Assembly (NCBI GenBank): GCA_033725935.1
Contig: MU867134.1
Span: 63,090 to 127,089, forward strand
Direction of reading: 5' to 3'
DNA from: Cladorrhinum sp. PSN259
Taxonomy: Eukaryota; Ascomycota; Sordariomycetes; Sordariales; Podosporaceae
DNA length: 64,000 nucleotides
In this document: positions 51,320 through 60,664 of the stretch, piece by piece
Position numbering within the stretch: the stretch's first letter is position 1
How the letters are laid out: each line of letters starts with the position of its first letter
The notes under the pieces: generated by a model
Databases searched by the model: none
Seen by the model: only the letters and a program-made list of their open reading frames with translations
What the model was told of the DNA's origin: nothing
Position numbers and translations under genes: made by a program

Positions 51320-52645
51320 CTATTTACACTGCGAATAATATTGATTGCCAACCTGGCATGTCCCCTGCTGGCAGCAGGTTGGGCCTGTCCATCCCTGTCC
51401 GCCGCACTGTGCCCACATGGCAGCGCAGTTGCCGCCGCCGCCTGGGGCAGATGTAGCGCTGGGAGTAGTAGGGGCTTTGGTAGTTGTCGTCGGGGGAGGA
51501 TTGCTGCCGCCGTTACCGGCGCGGATGTCGGAGTGGGCGTTGGTAGTCAACATCTGAGCATAGGCGTCAAACCAAGCGCCAGCCCGCGGAGCACCAGACA
51601 TGCCGCATTGGCCATCGGACTCGCCGCCGGGCTTGACCCAGACGATGGCGTCGACGTTGGGGTTGTTGGTGTTTGTGGTGAAGGGCTGGCCGAATCCAGC
51701 TGGGGAGACGTTGCACCACTCGCCCCATTCCTTGCGAGCTCCCGAGAGCGCGACGCGGCCCTGGTCGATGATGAAGTTTGTTGGGAGGCCGCGCTCTCTC
51801 AGAGCGTTGCCGAGGGAGGTAGCATAGCGAGACTCGTCCGCCGAGGGGCTTCCTGAGGTGTAAGGGGGCGGGTTGGTGGTCGAATAGGGGTTGTAGTTGG
51901 AGACGTTGCTGGAGAAGCCCCTGATTTTGGCGTTGCCGCCCGCCTTCTGCAAAATGGTGGCAACTTCGGCGGCGGTAGGGGCGAGGTTGTCTTGCCAGCC
52001 GAGCCAACCGCCGTTTGCCACATCAAGGTAGAGGTGGATGTTGCTGGCCTGGAGCTGTGAGATGGCATAGCCGATGGCCTCCTCTTGGGGCCCGCGGGCG
52101 TTGCGGCAGAAGGCGGTGGTGCCAGTAACCATGTTACCGATCGCATCCGGCTCGAGAATGACAGCAAACTGGAGGTCCGAAGCGGCCTTGAGCTTCTGGG
52201 CGAACGGCTGGACAAACTCGGTGCGGTACCGGTTTAGACCATTCTGGCTGAAGCTCAGTTCGCCCGCAGACTCGCCCGCACTGCAGTCCCGGTCTGGCAC
52301 ATTGTACAGAACGAGACCGACGATGGGCTTCTGGCCACTCGCTTGGGCAGAGCGGGCATTTTGGATGGCCTCGTCGATGTCACGGAGAAGGGCAATGTTT
52401 GAAATCCAGACGAAGGTGCCGACGTTGTTCTGCACGTATTGCACCTTGGCAGCGTTGGTCTGGTCGCCGCGCGAGAGGAAGGCCTGGCGGGTTTGCTCGA
52501 GGGACTTGCTGTACTTTGGGTTGACGAACAGGCTGCGGCCGACAAAGGGGTTGCCGGACTGGCGAGGCTCAAGTTCGCCGGGGACGGGAGAAGCACTGCT
52601 CGAAGCCAACAGGCCAGCGAGAATGGCGATGGTAATGCCGCGCAT
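51320..52645 (-). CDS. GH6 cellulase with C-terminal CBM1
   Basis: Secreted inverting beta-1,4-glucanase, 441 residues, intronless. Signal peptide MRGITIAILAGLLASSSA. The GH6 catalytic domain (about 30-385) shows VGLVLYNVPDRDCSAGESAGE and VILEPDAIGNMV (candidate catalytic Asp), DVANGGWLGWQDNL, NFIIDQGRVALSGARKEWGEWC and VKPGGESDGQCG. A Pro/Thr linker (PPPTTTTKAPTTPSATSAP) leads to a CBM1 of about 36 residues (MWAQCGGQGWTGPTCC...YYSQC). In classical Cel6A/CBHII the CBM1 is N-terminal, so this reversed order points to another GH6 clade (Cel6B/C-like); whether it acts as an endoglucanase or cellobiohydrolase depends on active-site loops I cannot model. The start at 52645 is chosen because it opens the signal peptide. 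Confidence 0.93.
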   Translation of the reverse strand: MRGITIAILAGLLASSSASPVPGELEPRQSGNPFVGRSLFVNPKYSKSLEQTRQAFLSRGDQTNAAKVQYVQNNVGTFVWISNIALLRDIDEAIQNARSAQASGQKPIVGLVLYNVPDRDCSAGESAGELSFSQNGLNRYRTEFVQPFAQKLKAASDLQFAVILEPDAIGNMVTGTTAFCRNARGPQEEAIGYAISQLQASNIHLYLDVANGGWLGWQDNLAPTAAEVATILQKAGGNAKIRGFSSNVSNYNPYSTTNPPPYTSGSPSADESRYATSLGNALRERGLPTNFIIDQGRVALSGARKEWGEWCNVSPAGFGQPFTTNTNNPNVDAIVWVKPGGESDGQCGMSGAPRAGAWFDAYAQMLTTNAHSDIRAGNGGSNPPPTTTTKAPTTPSATSAPGGGGNCAAMWAQCGGQGWTGPTCCQQGTCQVGNQYYSQCK

Positions 52646-52720
52646 CTTGTCTGCTGCTGTCGAGAACTTGAAGACTGCCTGGTGTCGCCAGACATAACAA
52701 TCACTTAGACCCAAGACTTG

Positions 52721-52727
52721 CTTTTAT
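52721..52727 (-). promoter_or_regulatory. TATA box of the GH6 gene
   Basis: TATAAAAG on the minus strand about 76 nt upstream of the start codon. Confidence 0.6.
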
Positions 52728-53827
52728 AGCACATCTCCATGATGGCTCACTCGGAAGACATCCCGTCTGTCCCAAGCGGACTCCATTCGGTGACATCACC
52801 TACGTAGCAAAGCCGATGATTTCGCCGGTGCGAAACAAAAGGGTGTGCACCCTGTTACGGGACTGGTCGTCGACATTCCGCACAGGATCCGGAGGAGGCA
52901 TCCGTAAAAACGGAGGTCGATATCCGTGCTTCCATGGCCGGTTTAGTCGTGCGGGCTCGCATTCGGGGATACTCACACGGCGATGGATATTTGGCCGAGA
53001 GAGGAATGCAGTGAAAACAAGTCGGTTTTAGAAATCGTCAAATGGGGCCTCTCAGCTGGATCGCCAGTGGCGCGCTTAACTGGTCGCGCTTGATACCACC
53101 TGTTTCGGCCTAATGTGTTCACGTGAGGTTACAACGCACCTGCTTGGTGGTGGATCAGCTGGGGGATCGGGGACTTTGAATGTTCTTACTCTGCAAAGCT
53201 GGTGTGCCCCATGTGCCATGGTGCTGGGGGAGTATCTGAGTGTGATTGGAGGAAAAGCCTGTCATCGAGAGCCCGAAGAACTTACAAGACGATAAAGTGC
53301 GGCTACGACTAAGGGGCTTTTCACTCTGGTTTTCAGCGACGACAAACATTCGTAGAAGCAGGTAAAAAATCTCTACTAATTCCACAATGAGTCGTATTTA
53401 AAGGGCTCTCTCACCAGAAATTCATGATGGACACTCTCGATGGATTACCAGCCCTTTTTTGGTTCCATGATGTCGGTTTTGGGGTATTGTTAGTTTGGCC
53501 TGCTTCGTCCGAATGCTTACCTAGGCACTTGAATTTGTACAACATATATGTAGGATGGCCGCTTTCTTCGTCTTGGGCTGCTAGCATGCTGCAGTTCACA
53601 TCACCTTGATAATTTTCCCCGTCCCCATTGGTTCCTCGGTATTACAGAACACTTTGTTCCATACAGAATCAATCTTCCGTTGCCTGCACTATATCCTGGA
53701 GGCCCGCTTTTCTTTAGAGACTGTTTAGTTGTCTGAGACAACCTATGTATAGTCATTCGGCTCAAGTTTGCTTCTGATGGTACATGTGCTCGCTGATCCG
53801 CAGATACATGTATGTAACTCCCGCATT
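52728..53827. other. Intergenic region
   Basis: Upstream of GH6 and 3' of the peptidoglycan-hydrolase gene. ORFs here are short and overlapping. No supported feature beyond the GH6 TATA box. Confidence 0.5.
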
Positions 53828-56059
53828 TCACTCCAACCTCGAAACCCCGGGATCACTCCCCGTCCTCCAGACGTCATTATCCAACCCGAAACTAACACCC
53901 CCTCCACTAAAGGAAAACTCTTTGATCTGGTTAAACGACCAATTCTCCGGCAGGGGAAACCCCATGTTTCCCGAGTACCCCCACGACATGCCGCTAACAA
54001 ACGACCACTTGGCACCCACCTCCTTGGAGACTCTCGTACAAATATTCCGAGACCCGTAAACACAGTACTTGTACTTCCCACCCTTATCCTGCAATGCGTC
54101 CCTGACACCCCTAAAATAGGGAATAATGTTCGAGTCCACGTCCTCGTCCAGCGCGTCATAGTCCACGGCAAAGTATATACACGTCCCCGACGGAATCCTG
54201 AAGCCCGAGGCTTTGTCGTGCGCAATGGAAGCATGCGACCTGCCAATGTCGTACGAGAACCCGGCAGCAGACCGACCGCCGTACTGAAAGATGGGGAAGA
54301 ACCTCAAGCCGGCATCCAAGATTGTCTGTGGCTCGTTGGGCTTCAGCGCTTTACCCAGGTAGTGGGGATCGCTGGGGGGAACGTTTTCGTCCAAGTACCG
54401 TCCCACGATCTGATATCCCGCTGCCTTGAGCGCCACGCCCCTCGTCTGGGTGATTTCAGTGATGCAGTCGCAACCCGTCGCCGGACGGTCGGCATCCCCC
54501 ATCGACACCAGCAGCTGCGCCCAGGTCGCGTAATCATTCTTCCCCGTCGTCGGGATCTGCGAGAACTTTTGAAAGGCAATCAGCCACTCGACGTGGCTAT
54601 CTGTCGCCGCGTCCGTGTTGATGTCGCTAGCGGAGTAGTAGACGGGACTGCCCGAGGCCGAATAAGTGGGAGAGTTGAAGTAACAAGCGGCGCGGAAGAG
54701 ATATCTCAAGTTGCCTGTCAATGAGCCGGTCCCAACCCCCTTGAGCGCAGCCTGCGTCTTGGGACCAAAGTTGCCGTTGGCATCCGCAGCAGGGATGCCG
54801 AGCTCGTACTGCAGACCCATCATGAAGCCCGCCATTACGTCGCGCGAGAACCACCCATCGCAGGGCACAAGGATCATGGCCGGGATGCCCACATCAGCCA
54901 CGTACCGCTTGTTCAGCCACTGCTGGATCTGCCGGGTCGTGTCTGACCCCTGAGGGATCTTTTTGAACTGGTCCATCCGGAACATGGCCCTGCAGATGTG
55001 CGGCCAGACCTTGTTCCTGTCTGATACACTACCTAAACCCGCGTCGATGTAGAGCTGGTGGAAAGAAGCATCAGACTGGTCGTCCCAGATGATCTCGGCG
55101 CGCGCGCCCGGGTACCCTTTACACCACAGCGCCGCGTTGTATAGTCGGAAGAAGTTGCTCCCCGACTGCAGCGGCTCCTGGTCGGGCATCTTGTTGCGGC
55201 TCTTCACCGCGTTGAAGGTGCCAGTTCCAAAGTTGCGGACGGTGGGCGAGATACCCAGCTCGTACTGGAGACCCTGCGTCAGAGAAAAGACGGTGCTCCA
55301 GCCTGTCTTGCCGTTTTCTGGCGCAGCAATGTAGTCGACGGCTACACCCGTGTACCGCTTATTGATCGACTTTTGCGCGTCCCAGACCTTGATATCTCCG
55401 AGTCCGCTCCAGGGGACCGAAGGGTCCATTGTCGACCCAGGGAAAGCGTACATGCCCAGGTATCCCGGACATTCCGTCTCCGGGTACTCGTGCAGGTGGG
55501 GAAAGATCCTCGGGCCCGTCTTCTTGGGCGCTTCCTCCCTCAGGTGCCTGATAAGGTCGCGAATGGCCCGCACCATGGCTTCCGTAGGAATCTGCCCCGG
55601 GTTGAGTAGACCGCAGATGGAGTAGAAGGCGGTGTTGCGGCCGTAAATGTCTTCGATAAACCCTTTGTGGTTGGCTTCCCCCCTTTCGTAGCCTCGGCCT
55701 TGGTAGATGTTTCCGTGCGGGCAGACCATGAAGTTGTAAGCGATGTCGCCTTCGTACTCGGTCCCTTGCTCGTGGTCCATCCACACGTCGGCGATGTCTT
55801 GTTTGCATTCGTCTTCGGATGAGTAGTCGGGGGGGAACAAGCTGCTACCGCGGTAGTGGATGAAGACGCCTGCGATGGGGTCCCAGTCGGGGTTCTTGCT
55901 GGGTACGGGTGGCTGAGAGGCCCTCTCGCGGAGGGCCGGGTAGACGATCTTTTCGGCCCAGACGGAGCGGGGGATGATAGTGATTGCCTGGGCTGTCGGA
56001 AGCTGGAGGAGGCCGGCCACCCATAGGAGGGTGAAAATTGTAAGAGAAAACATGGTCAT
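53828..56059 (-). CDS. Secreted multidomain peptidoglycan hydrolase: PGRP/amidase + two PG-binding-like modules + DUF1906
   Basis: 743 residues, no intron. I start at the Met at 56059 because it opens the signal peptide MTMFSLTIFTLLWVAGLLQL-PTAQA; the frame runs up to 56149. Residues 30-215 form a PGRP/amidase_2-type domain: VFIHYRG (His68), DIAYNFMVCPHGNIYQGRGYER and FPHLHEYPETECPG (His188/190, Cys197), the Zn-ligand pattern of amidases that cut the muramic acid-L-Ala bond. Two tandem units of about 150 residues follow, each with NKRY, GLQYELGI and a FGxxT motif near 265-282 and 415-435, like bacterial peptidoglycan-binding modules. Residues 529-743 match DUF1906, a GH25-like barrel (GCDCITEITQTRGVALKAAG, GTCIYFAVDYDALDEDV). 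The arrangement is typical of actinobacterial or firmicute wall enzymes and unusual in a fungus. Exported antibacterial role inferred. Confidence 0.85.
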   Translation of the reverse strand: MTMFSLTIFTLLWVAGLLQLPTAQAITIIPRSVWAEKIVYPALRERASQPPVPSKNPDWDPIAGVFIHYRGSSLFPPDYSSEDECKQDIADVWMDHEQGTEYEGDIAYNFMVCPHGNIYQGRGYERGEANHKGFIEDIYGRNTAFYSICGLLNPGQIPTEAMVRAIRDLIRHLREEAPKKTGPRIFPHLHEYPETECPGYLGMYAFPGSTMDPSVPWSGLGDIKVWDAQKSINKRYTGVAVDYIAAPENGKTGWSTVFSLTQGLQYELGISPTVRNFGTGTFNAVKSRNKMPDQEPLQSGSNFFRLYNAALWCKGYPGARAEIIWDDQSDASFHQLYIDAGLGSVSDRNKVWPHICRAMFRMDQFKKIPQGSDTTRQIQQWLNKRYVADVGIPAMILVPCDGWFSRDVMAGFMMGLQYELGIPAADANGNFGPKTQAALKGVGTGSLTGNLRYLFRAACYFNSPTYSASGSPVYYSASDINTDAATDSHVEWLIAFQKFSQIPTTGKNDYATWAQLLVSMGDADRPATGCDCITEITQTRGVALKAAGYQIVGRYLDENVPPSDPHYLGKALKPNEPQTILDAGLRFFPIFQYGGRSAAGFSYDIGRSHASIAHDKASGFRIPSGTCIYFAVDYDALDEDVDSNIIPYFRGVRDALQDKGGKYKYCVYGSRNICTRVSKEVGAKWSFVSGMSWGYSGNMGFPLPENWSFNQIKEFSFSGGGVSFGLDNDVWRTGSDPGVSRLE

Positions 56060-57095
56060 GTCATTTCCTTTGCTATACCACCTCTGAAGGGATAGATGAT
56101 GACCCTGAAGAGGCGGGAGAAAAACAGATTTATCGACACACGAAGCCAACTCACATCATGGAAAACATTCGAACCCTTTTTTTTTCTTGATGCTTTTGTA
56201 TAGCTTGATACGCCTTATCGCCTTTTTTCCCGATCGAGAGACCGAACCTTTCGCACAGCCGCCATCTAATCTAGACTCTCTCCTTGTCTATGAGGAAGTG
56301 GTGAGGCTAGGCATTTTGTCAATATTTCGGATAGATTTTCGCCCGTATTATGTCGCCTCTACACCCCTTCTCGCATGAAGCTTAATTTAAAAGGGCAGGT
56401 GGTTTTGATCCCAATGTTACCAACCGGCTATTTCACGCATTTTTGTTTACCGTGGTCAGGGGTATGAAGCATAGTAGCAGAAATACCGACCACTCAACGC
56501 AGCTTTCCCCGCATTCCCAGGCACTCGGGACACCAATTACCCGGTATTGCCAGTGGTTGTCATTCCATTTCCTTGGTTCTCTCCAAGCCACCAATTTCAA
56601 TAGTTTTACCACAGATTCTGAGCTGATTGGTCCTTTTTTTTCTCTCATGGAATAACGAGGCTGTGCCAGAGTTATCCCCATGTTTTTGTGTGCCGGAGGT
56701 TTTTCCTTTATCAGCATTAATACAAAAGAGTCTAGATCCCTCCTCGCTTATAACGCCACAGCGTTGTGTCCGGCGAGAAGAGTTGCTCCGAGCGTTTTTT
56801 TCTTTCTTTTTTTGTACAACGTTAAAGTTCCATATTTCTCATCCGTTCAAAAAATACGAAGAGCACGCATAACGTTTAATAATAATAGTAATAATAATAA
56901 TAATGATTGTGCATGTGTGTGTGTGCACGTGCGTGTATGCGTTTACGTCTATATAACAACAAACCTGGAAGCCCAGGTCCAAGTGTCAAAGTTGCAAAAA
57001 ACATCTCGGCTCGAAATCACAACATTTCATTCATTGGATCCCAAACCCCAACCGAGATCACAAACATCAGTTCCCACCCCACCAACCCACCTACC
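56060..57095. promoter_or_regulatory. Divergent promoter region of the peptidoglycan-hydrolase and Cys-rich protein genes
   Basis: 1036 nt between two start codons that point away from each other. Contains an AAT/AATA trinucleotide run at about 56879-56904 and a GT-rich stretch to about 56935. No common operator recognised. Confidence 0.45.
56879..56935 (+). repeat. AAT and GT simple repeats
   Basis: AATAAT run directly followed by a GTGTGTGTG stretch in the leader or promoter of the Cys-rich protein gene. Confidence 0.8.
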
Positions 57096-57536
57096 ATGAG
57101 ACTCCTCTTTATCGTCGCAGCATCAGCAGCCCTGACTGGCTCTACTCAGGCCATGAAAGTAGGAGACATCTGCGGCACCGACGCCGACAAGGGCAGCTGC
57201 CAGACCACCTCGTGGTGCAAGAACCGACACGGCACCGTTTCCGGTTCCGGGCTCTGCCCCGGCACGCCCACCGACGTGAGGTGCTGCTATTACCCCGACT
57301 GCTCGTCCCCTTACCAGAAGGGATCCTGCAAGCCTACCTGGCAGGTCGACGGTGTCGGCGTTGCCTGCTGGGGCACTTTCAAGTCTGGCTATTGTCCTGG
57401 ACCTAAGGATTACAAGGTAACTGTTTTTCTTCTTTCCTTTTTTTTTTCTTTTTTTTTTTTTCTCTCTAAGTGATGTTGTCGTTGTCGAGAGTTAAGAGGC
57501 TGACTTTTGTTTTAGTGCTGTTATCCGGGGTCGTGA
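57096..57536 (+). CDS. Small secreted Cys-rich protein with two CPG...CC modules
   Basis: 113 residues. Exon 1 is 57096-57416 and the last exon is only 21 nt (57516-57536), across a 99-nt intron (GTAACT, T-rich, CTGAC branch site, TTTTAG). The micro-exon adds CCYPGS, completing the second module. Signal peptide MRLLFIVAASAALTGSTQA. Two tandem Cys-rich modules: module 1 GDICGTDADKGSC...CPGTPTDVRCC; module 2 KGSCKPTWQVDGVGVAC...CPGPKDYKCC. The C...C...G-x-CPG-x(3-4)-(V/K)-CC signature is the module found fused to fungal lysozyme-, NlpC/P60- or D-Ala-carboxypeptidase-type secreted proteins; here it stands alone. Its position opposite the peptidoglycan-hydrolase gene suggests a shared function at bacterial walls, which is inference. 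Confidence 0.8.
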
Positions 57537-57830
57537 AGAAAAATCAACTTGAGGGCTGGCTACATAAAAAGCGGCAAGTGGAACAATTTGAAGCGTCTCT
57601 TTTTCACTTGCTTTCAGGAATATGCTATGCGAGGGAAAAAAAAAAAAAAAATCCAGGAATCATGTAGCTGTTTTTGATTCATTGGGTTGTGCTAGAGGGA
57701 TAAATGGGGGTACATGAAAAACAGGTGCAGAGGCATACAAGTTCGAGGTTTTAAGAAAGAGTGCAAGTAACCAAAGTTATCACTGGGTTTCGATGTTCTG
57801 TGTTCTTGACTATCTCTCTCTCATTATCCC
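57537..57830. other. Convergent intergenic region
   Basis: 3' flanks of the Cys-rich gene and the next minus-strand secreted gene; A-run near 57638-57651. Nothing else. Confidence 0.5.
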
Positions 57831-58448
57831 TCACTTCGAAATAGTATACTTCAAATCATCAATCATTAGCCCGCCATACATATCACCCCCGTTATCCTGG
57901 CGCGCAATGCTGAACCCCACGCTCGTCAGTTCCCTCCATTTGGGACCCAAAGTCGTGGCATTCATGACAAATTCCCATGTATAGTGCCCCGAGTCGAGCT
58001 GCGGAAAGACAATAACCTGATGTGCAACTAGTCTGCTGCGCTTGTACCCCCACATGGAGATGGCGCACGCGGGCTGCGGCACGCCCGAGTTGCACGCGTA
58101 GGTGAATGACTTCAGCGTCAAAGAGGTAGAGGGGTCCTGCACGGTGATGTTGCCGCTTCCGCCAAAGGCCATGGCGTACTGGCTGCCCGAGGTTGGCTGG
58201 ATGAAGCCGTCATATTGGTCGACTAGGAAGATGTTGTAGGTGAGTCCCTTGTAGCCTGCAGGGAGCGGGTTGGGGTTCAGCTCGTCCCAGGGGAGGTCGT
58301 CGTACTATTTGAAGAGTCAGAATATGAATAGATGCAGGGAGAGGGTGGTTGGACTCACGTTGGCGACATATAACTTGTCGTGGGGGTTGGCGAGGGCGCT
58401 GGGCACCGCGAGGAGGGCCAGGAGGGCGACGCGTAAGATTTGAGACAT
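57831..58448 (-). CDS. Secreted beta-rich protein of unknown function
   Basis: 187 residues, two phase-0 exons: 58448-58359 and 58304-57831 (54-nt intron, GTGAGT...AATAG). Signal peptide MSQILRVALLALLAVPSALA. The mature chain has YDDLPWDELNPNPLPAGYKGLTYN near its start, a GSQYAMAFGGSGNITV core, FTYACNSGVPQPACAISMWGYKRS with two cysteines, and a C-terminal LTSVGFSIARQDNGG...MIDDLKY. This D-L-P...P-x-GY-x-G-L-x-(Y/W) arrangement recurs in fungal secreted proteins of the FDDL type, probably a jelly-roll carbohydrate- or wall-associated fold. Part of a run of three secreted-protein genes. Confidence 0.75.
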
Positions 58449-58980
58449 GGTTGCAGAAAGGTGAGCTTCCTCGTTGGAGATGAGCTTGATTTCTCGACGA
58501 GGTGAGGGGTCGATGATGATTTTAAATACAATGGATGGCTAGCATCGTTGGTGTCGCGATGTAACGCCGTTTCGAGTATCCCGTGCGGCTGATCAGCTCG
58601 TGGCACCACCGGAGGGAATTTGCATACTGAAGAATTTTGAAGAGGTTGGCACATCACACCTGCAGTCCGCTCAGTCGGGTATGGCGTGGAAATTGTCGAC
58701 TTCGTATCCGTTGATGGATGGCTTGCTGCGTGCGAGCTTGGCGGAAAGTGACGACACTCATTGGCTAAATAATGCCCCTAGCTCACACCTTGAGATGCAT
58801 CGCAGGGGTTCTGCCAGGGTAGGGCCTAGGCCGGACCCATAGACAGACCGTCTTATGACTGCAAACGAATATTGGATCTGGGTAGGATTTTCGAGGGGTC
58901 GGATGTCTCTCGGTTTAAAAGACCTTTTGGTTCAGACTTGAATGTACTAGAGTATTGCAATATCGCATTTCATGGCATAG
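58449..58980. other. Intergenic region
   Basis: Promoter of the secreted protein and 3' flank of the DUF6594 gene. No supported ORF. Confidence 0.5.
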
Positions 58981-60150
58981 CTATTTTGGCTCTGCAAGAG
59001 GCGCTTCACCCCTCAAGCCAACAAAGACCACCAAAACAGCCGCATACGCCGCGGTACTCGACAAGACTTGATTGTGTTCTTCCAATCTCCATGCCATCAA
59101 GATCCCAAAGGCAACAACAAACGCAGTGGTTGAGGCCAAGGCTACGTCTCGGCGAGTGTCGAGCATCATCAGCCACATGGGACCAATGAGAAAAGCGGCA
59201 GATACCAGTGAGACGACGATGCGGCTGGACAGTTTGCTCCAGTAGTTGTCGCTTCTTGACGGAATGATGGGTCCGCTTGTATTGTGCCACTGACTGACGA
59301 ATCTCGGTCTACGCTTCAGATTCGGTAGGCTGTTGCTATCGAGGTCGCGGAACGCTCTCTCAAGAATGATTCGATCGAGCTTGTATTCTCCCGACAAGTG
59401 GAACGGGTCGGATCCCGGGGAACCCTTGGTGAACTTGTCCATGTATTCATAGTTCTTCAAAGCCTCAACTGAGATCCGCCCATGTCTCATTAGCCACTAC
59501 AATGAGACAGCCAAGGTAGATGTAAGGGGGAAATGTAGATAGGAAAAATACCAACTATAATTGTGGATCAGACTTTGCCATTCCCAGTGTATGAGGTAAC
59601 CTTCGCGACCTTCGCGCCCTTTGCCACAATACCTCGCAATGGACTGTGCCAACTCGGCCCGCAATTTGAGTATATGCACTCTTTGCATTTCCGCAAAGCT
59701 GACCTCGAAGCTTTGTGCTCGTCCGTGGTGTTTTGAAAGCGGCCATGGAGCCACCTTTCTGACTAGAAATTTTCCATAATTCTTCCATATCCAGTCTTCA
59801 AAACTTTCGTCAATTTCTGGATCGTGACCGTGACTCGGAGCTTCATTTCCTTGTTCTGACTTGGAGCTTGCGACTGTCGGTTGCTGTATGTCTGGCAAGT
59901 CTGGTGTCGGAGGCCGTGGAGAGTCTATGCGGATAGAAGGGGCCTGCGGTGCAGTGAATCGTCGAGGTGGAGGTGTATCAACCCGCAGTTCCGGTTCGTG
60001 TCGTTCTGAGAATTGAAAACGCGAGGGTGGAGGAGAGTCGTCTCGTCCGTAAATGGTAGACGCGTAAATGGTCGACGCGGGGCGCGTGAATCTTCGTCCG
60101 CCATCTGAACCAGTGACTCCTGCCTCTGGATCATCACCTAAGTTAGCCAT
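58981..60150 (-). CDS. DUF6594-type membrane protein
   Basis: 360 residues, two exons: 60150-59556 and 59468-58981. The N-terminal 110 residues are Pro/Arg/Ser-rich and disordered. A helical cytosolic domain follows (FEVSFAEMQRVHILKLRAELAQSIARY, then ALKNYEYMDKFTKGSPGSDPF), and three C-terminal hydrophobic helices (IVVSLVSAAFLIGPMWLMML, ALASTTAFVVAFGILMAW, SSTAAYAAVLVVFVGL). This is the DUF6594 layout, common and expanded in fungi. The 87-nt intron must start at an unusual GTTGGT donor, with a GCTAATG branch site and CTCAG acceptor. This is the only phase-compatible solution I found; other donors leave an in-frame stop. Confidence 0.8.
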
Positions 60151-60664
60151 TTTGTGAGGCAGGCCTGATACCTATTTAAAATGCCTGGAAATGTTGAAGG
60201 ACGCAAAGTTTGCTCTCACAATGCGGAGCGTTTCCAGGGCGGTTTAATCCATTTTCGAGTGACAGCTGACGGAGAATGCAAGGAATGTGCCAATCACATC
60301 ATTAGTGTAGGATGATGCAGGCCAACAGGCCTCAAGTAGTGGTCATTGGTGTTAAAGAGGAAAGGCTTATCTACGAATTATCTACAGGGGCCCTGGCAAA
60401 GGCCATATGGGACAAGCAAATAGGCAACGAGCCACCTGACCAGGGCTGGCCGAGCCTTAGCTAAGCCTACAAAAGGAGGGGCTTAGGCACCAGAAACAGT
60501 AAATTTGAATAGGTAATAAAACCTCACATTGACCCCGCTTTTGTCGTACGTGGCTACGAAGGAGGTGCAGGCGTTTTTGCATGTCCTCCCTTCTTTCTCT
60601 CTTTCTCTTCAAGTTCCTGTCGTCGTCCGCTGCAACCAGCAATATCAAGCACAACTTTGCCGAA
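60151..60664. other. Divergent intergenic region
   Basis: Promoters of the DUF6594 gene and of the following plus-strand gene. Frame of the next gene is open from 60581 but without clear coding signal before 60665. Confidence 0.5.

Noticed and set aside
53768..54724. 318-codon plus-strand ORF
   Set aside because: Antisense to the peptidoglycan-hydrolase gene; composition reflects the opposite strand codon bias and it has no domain.
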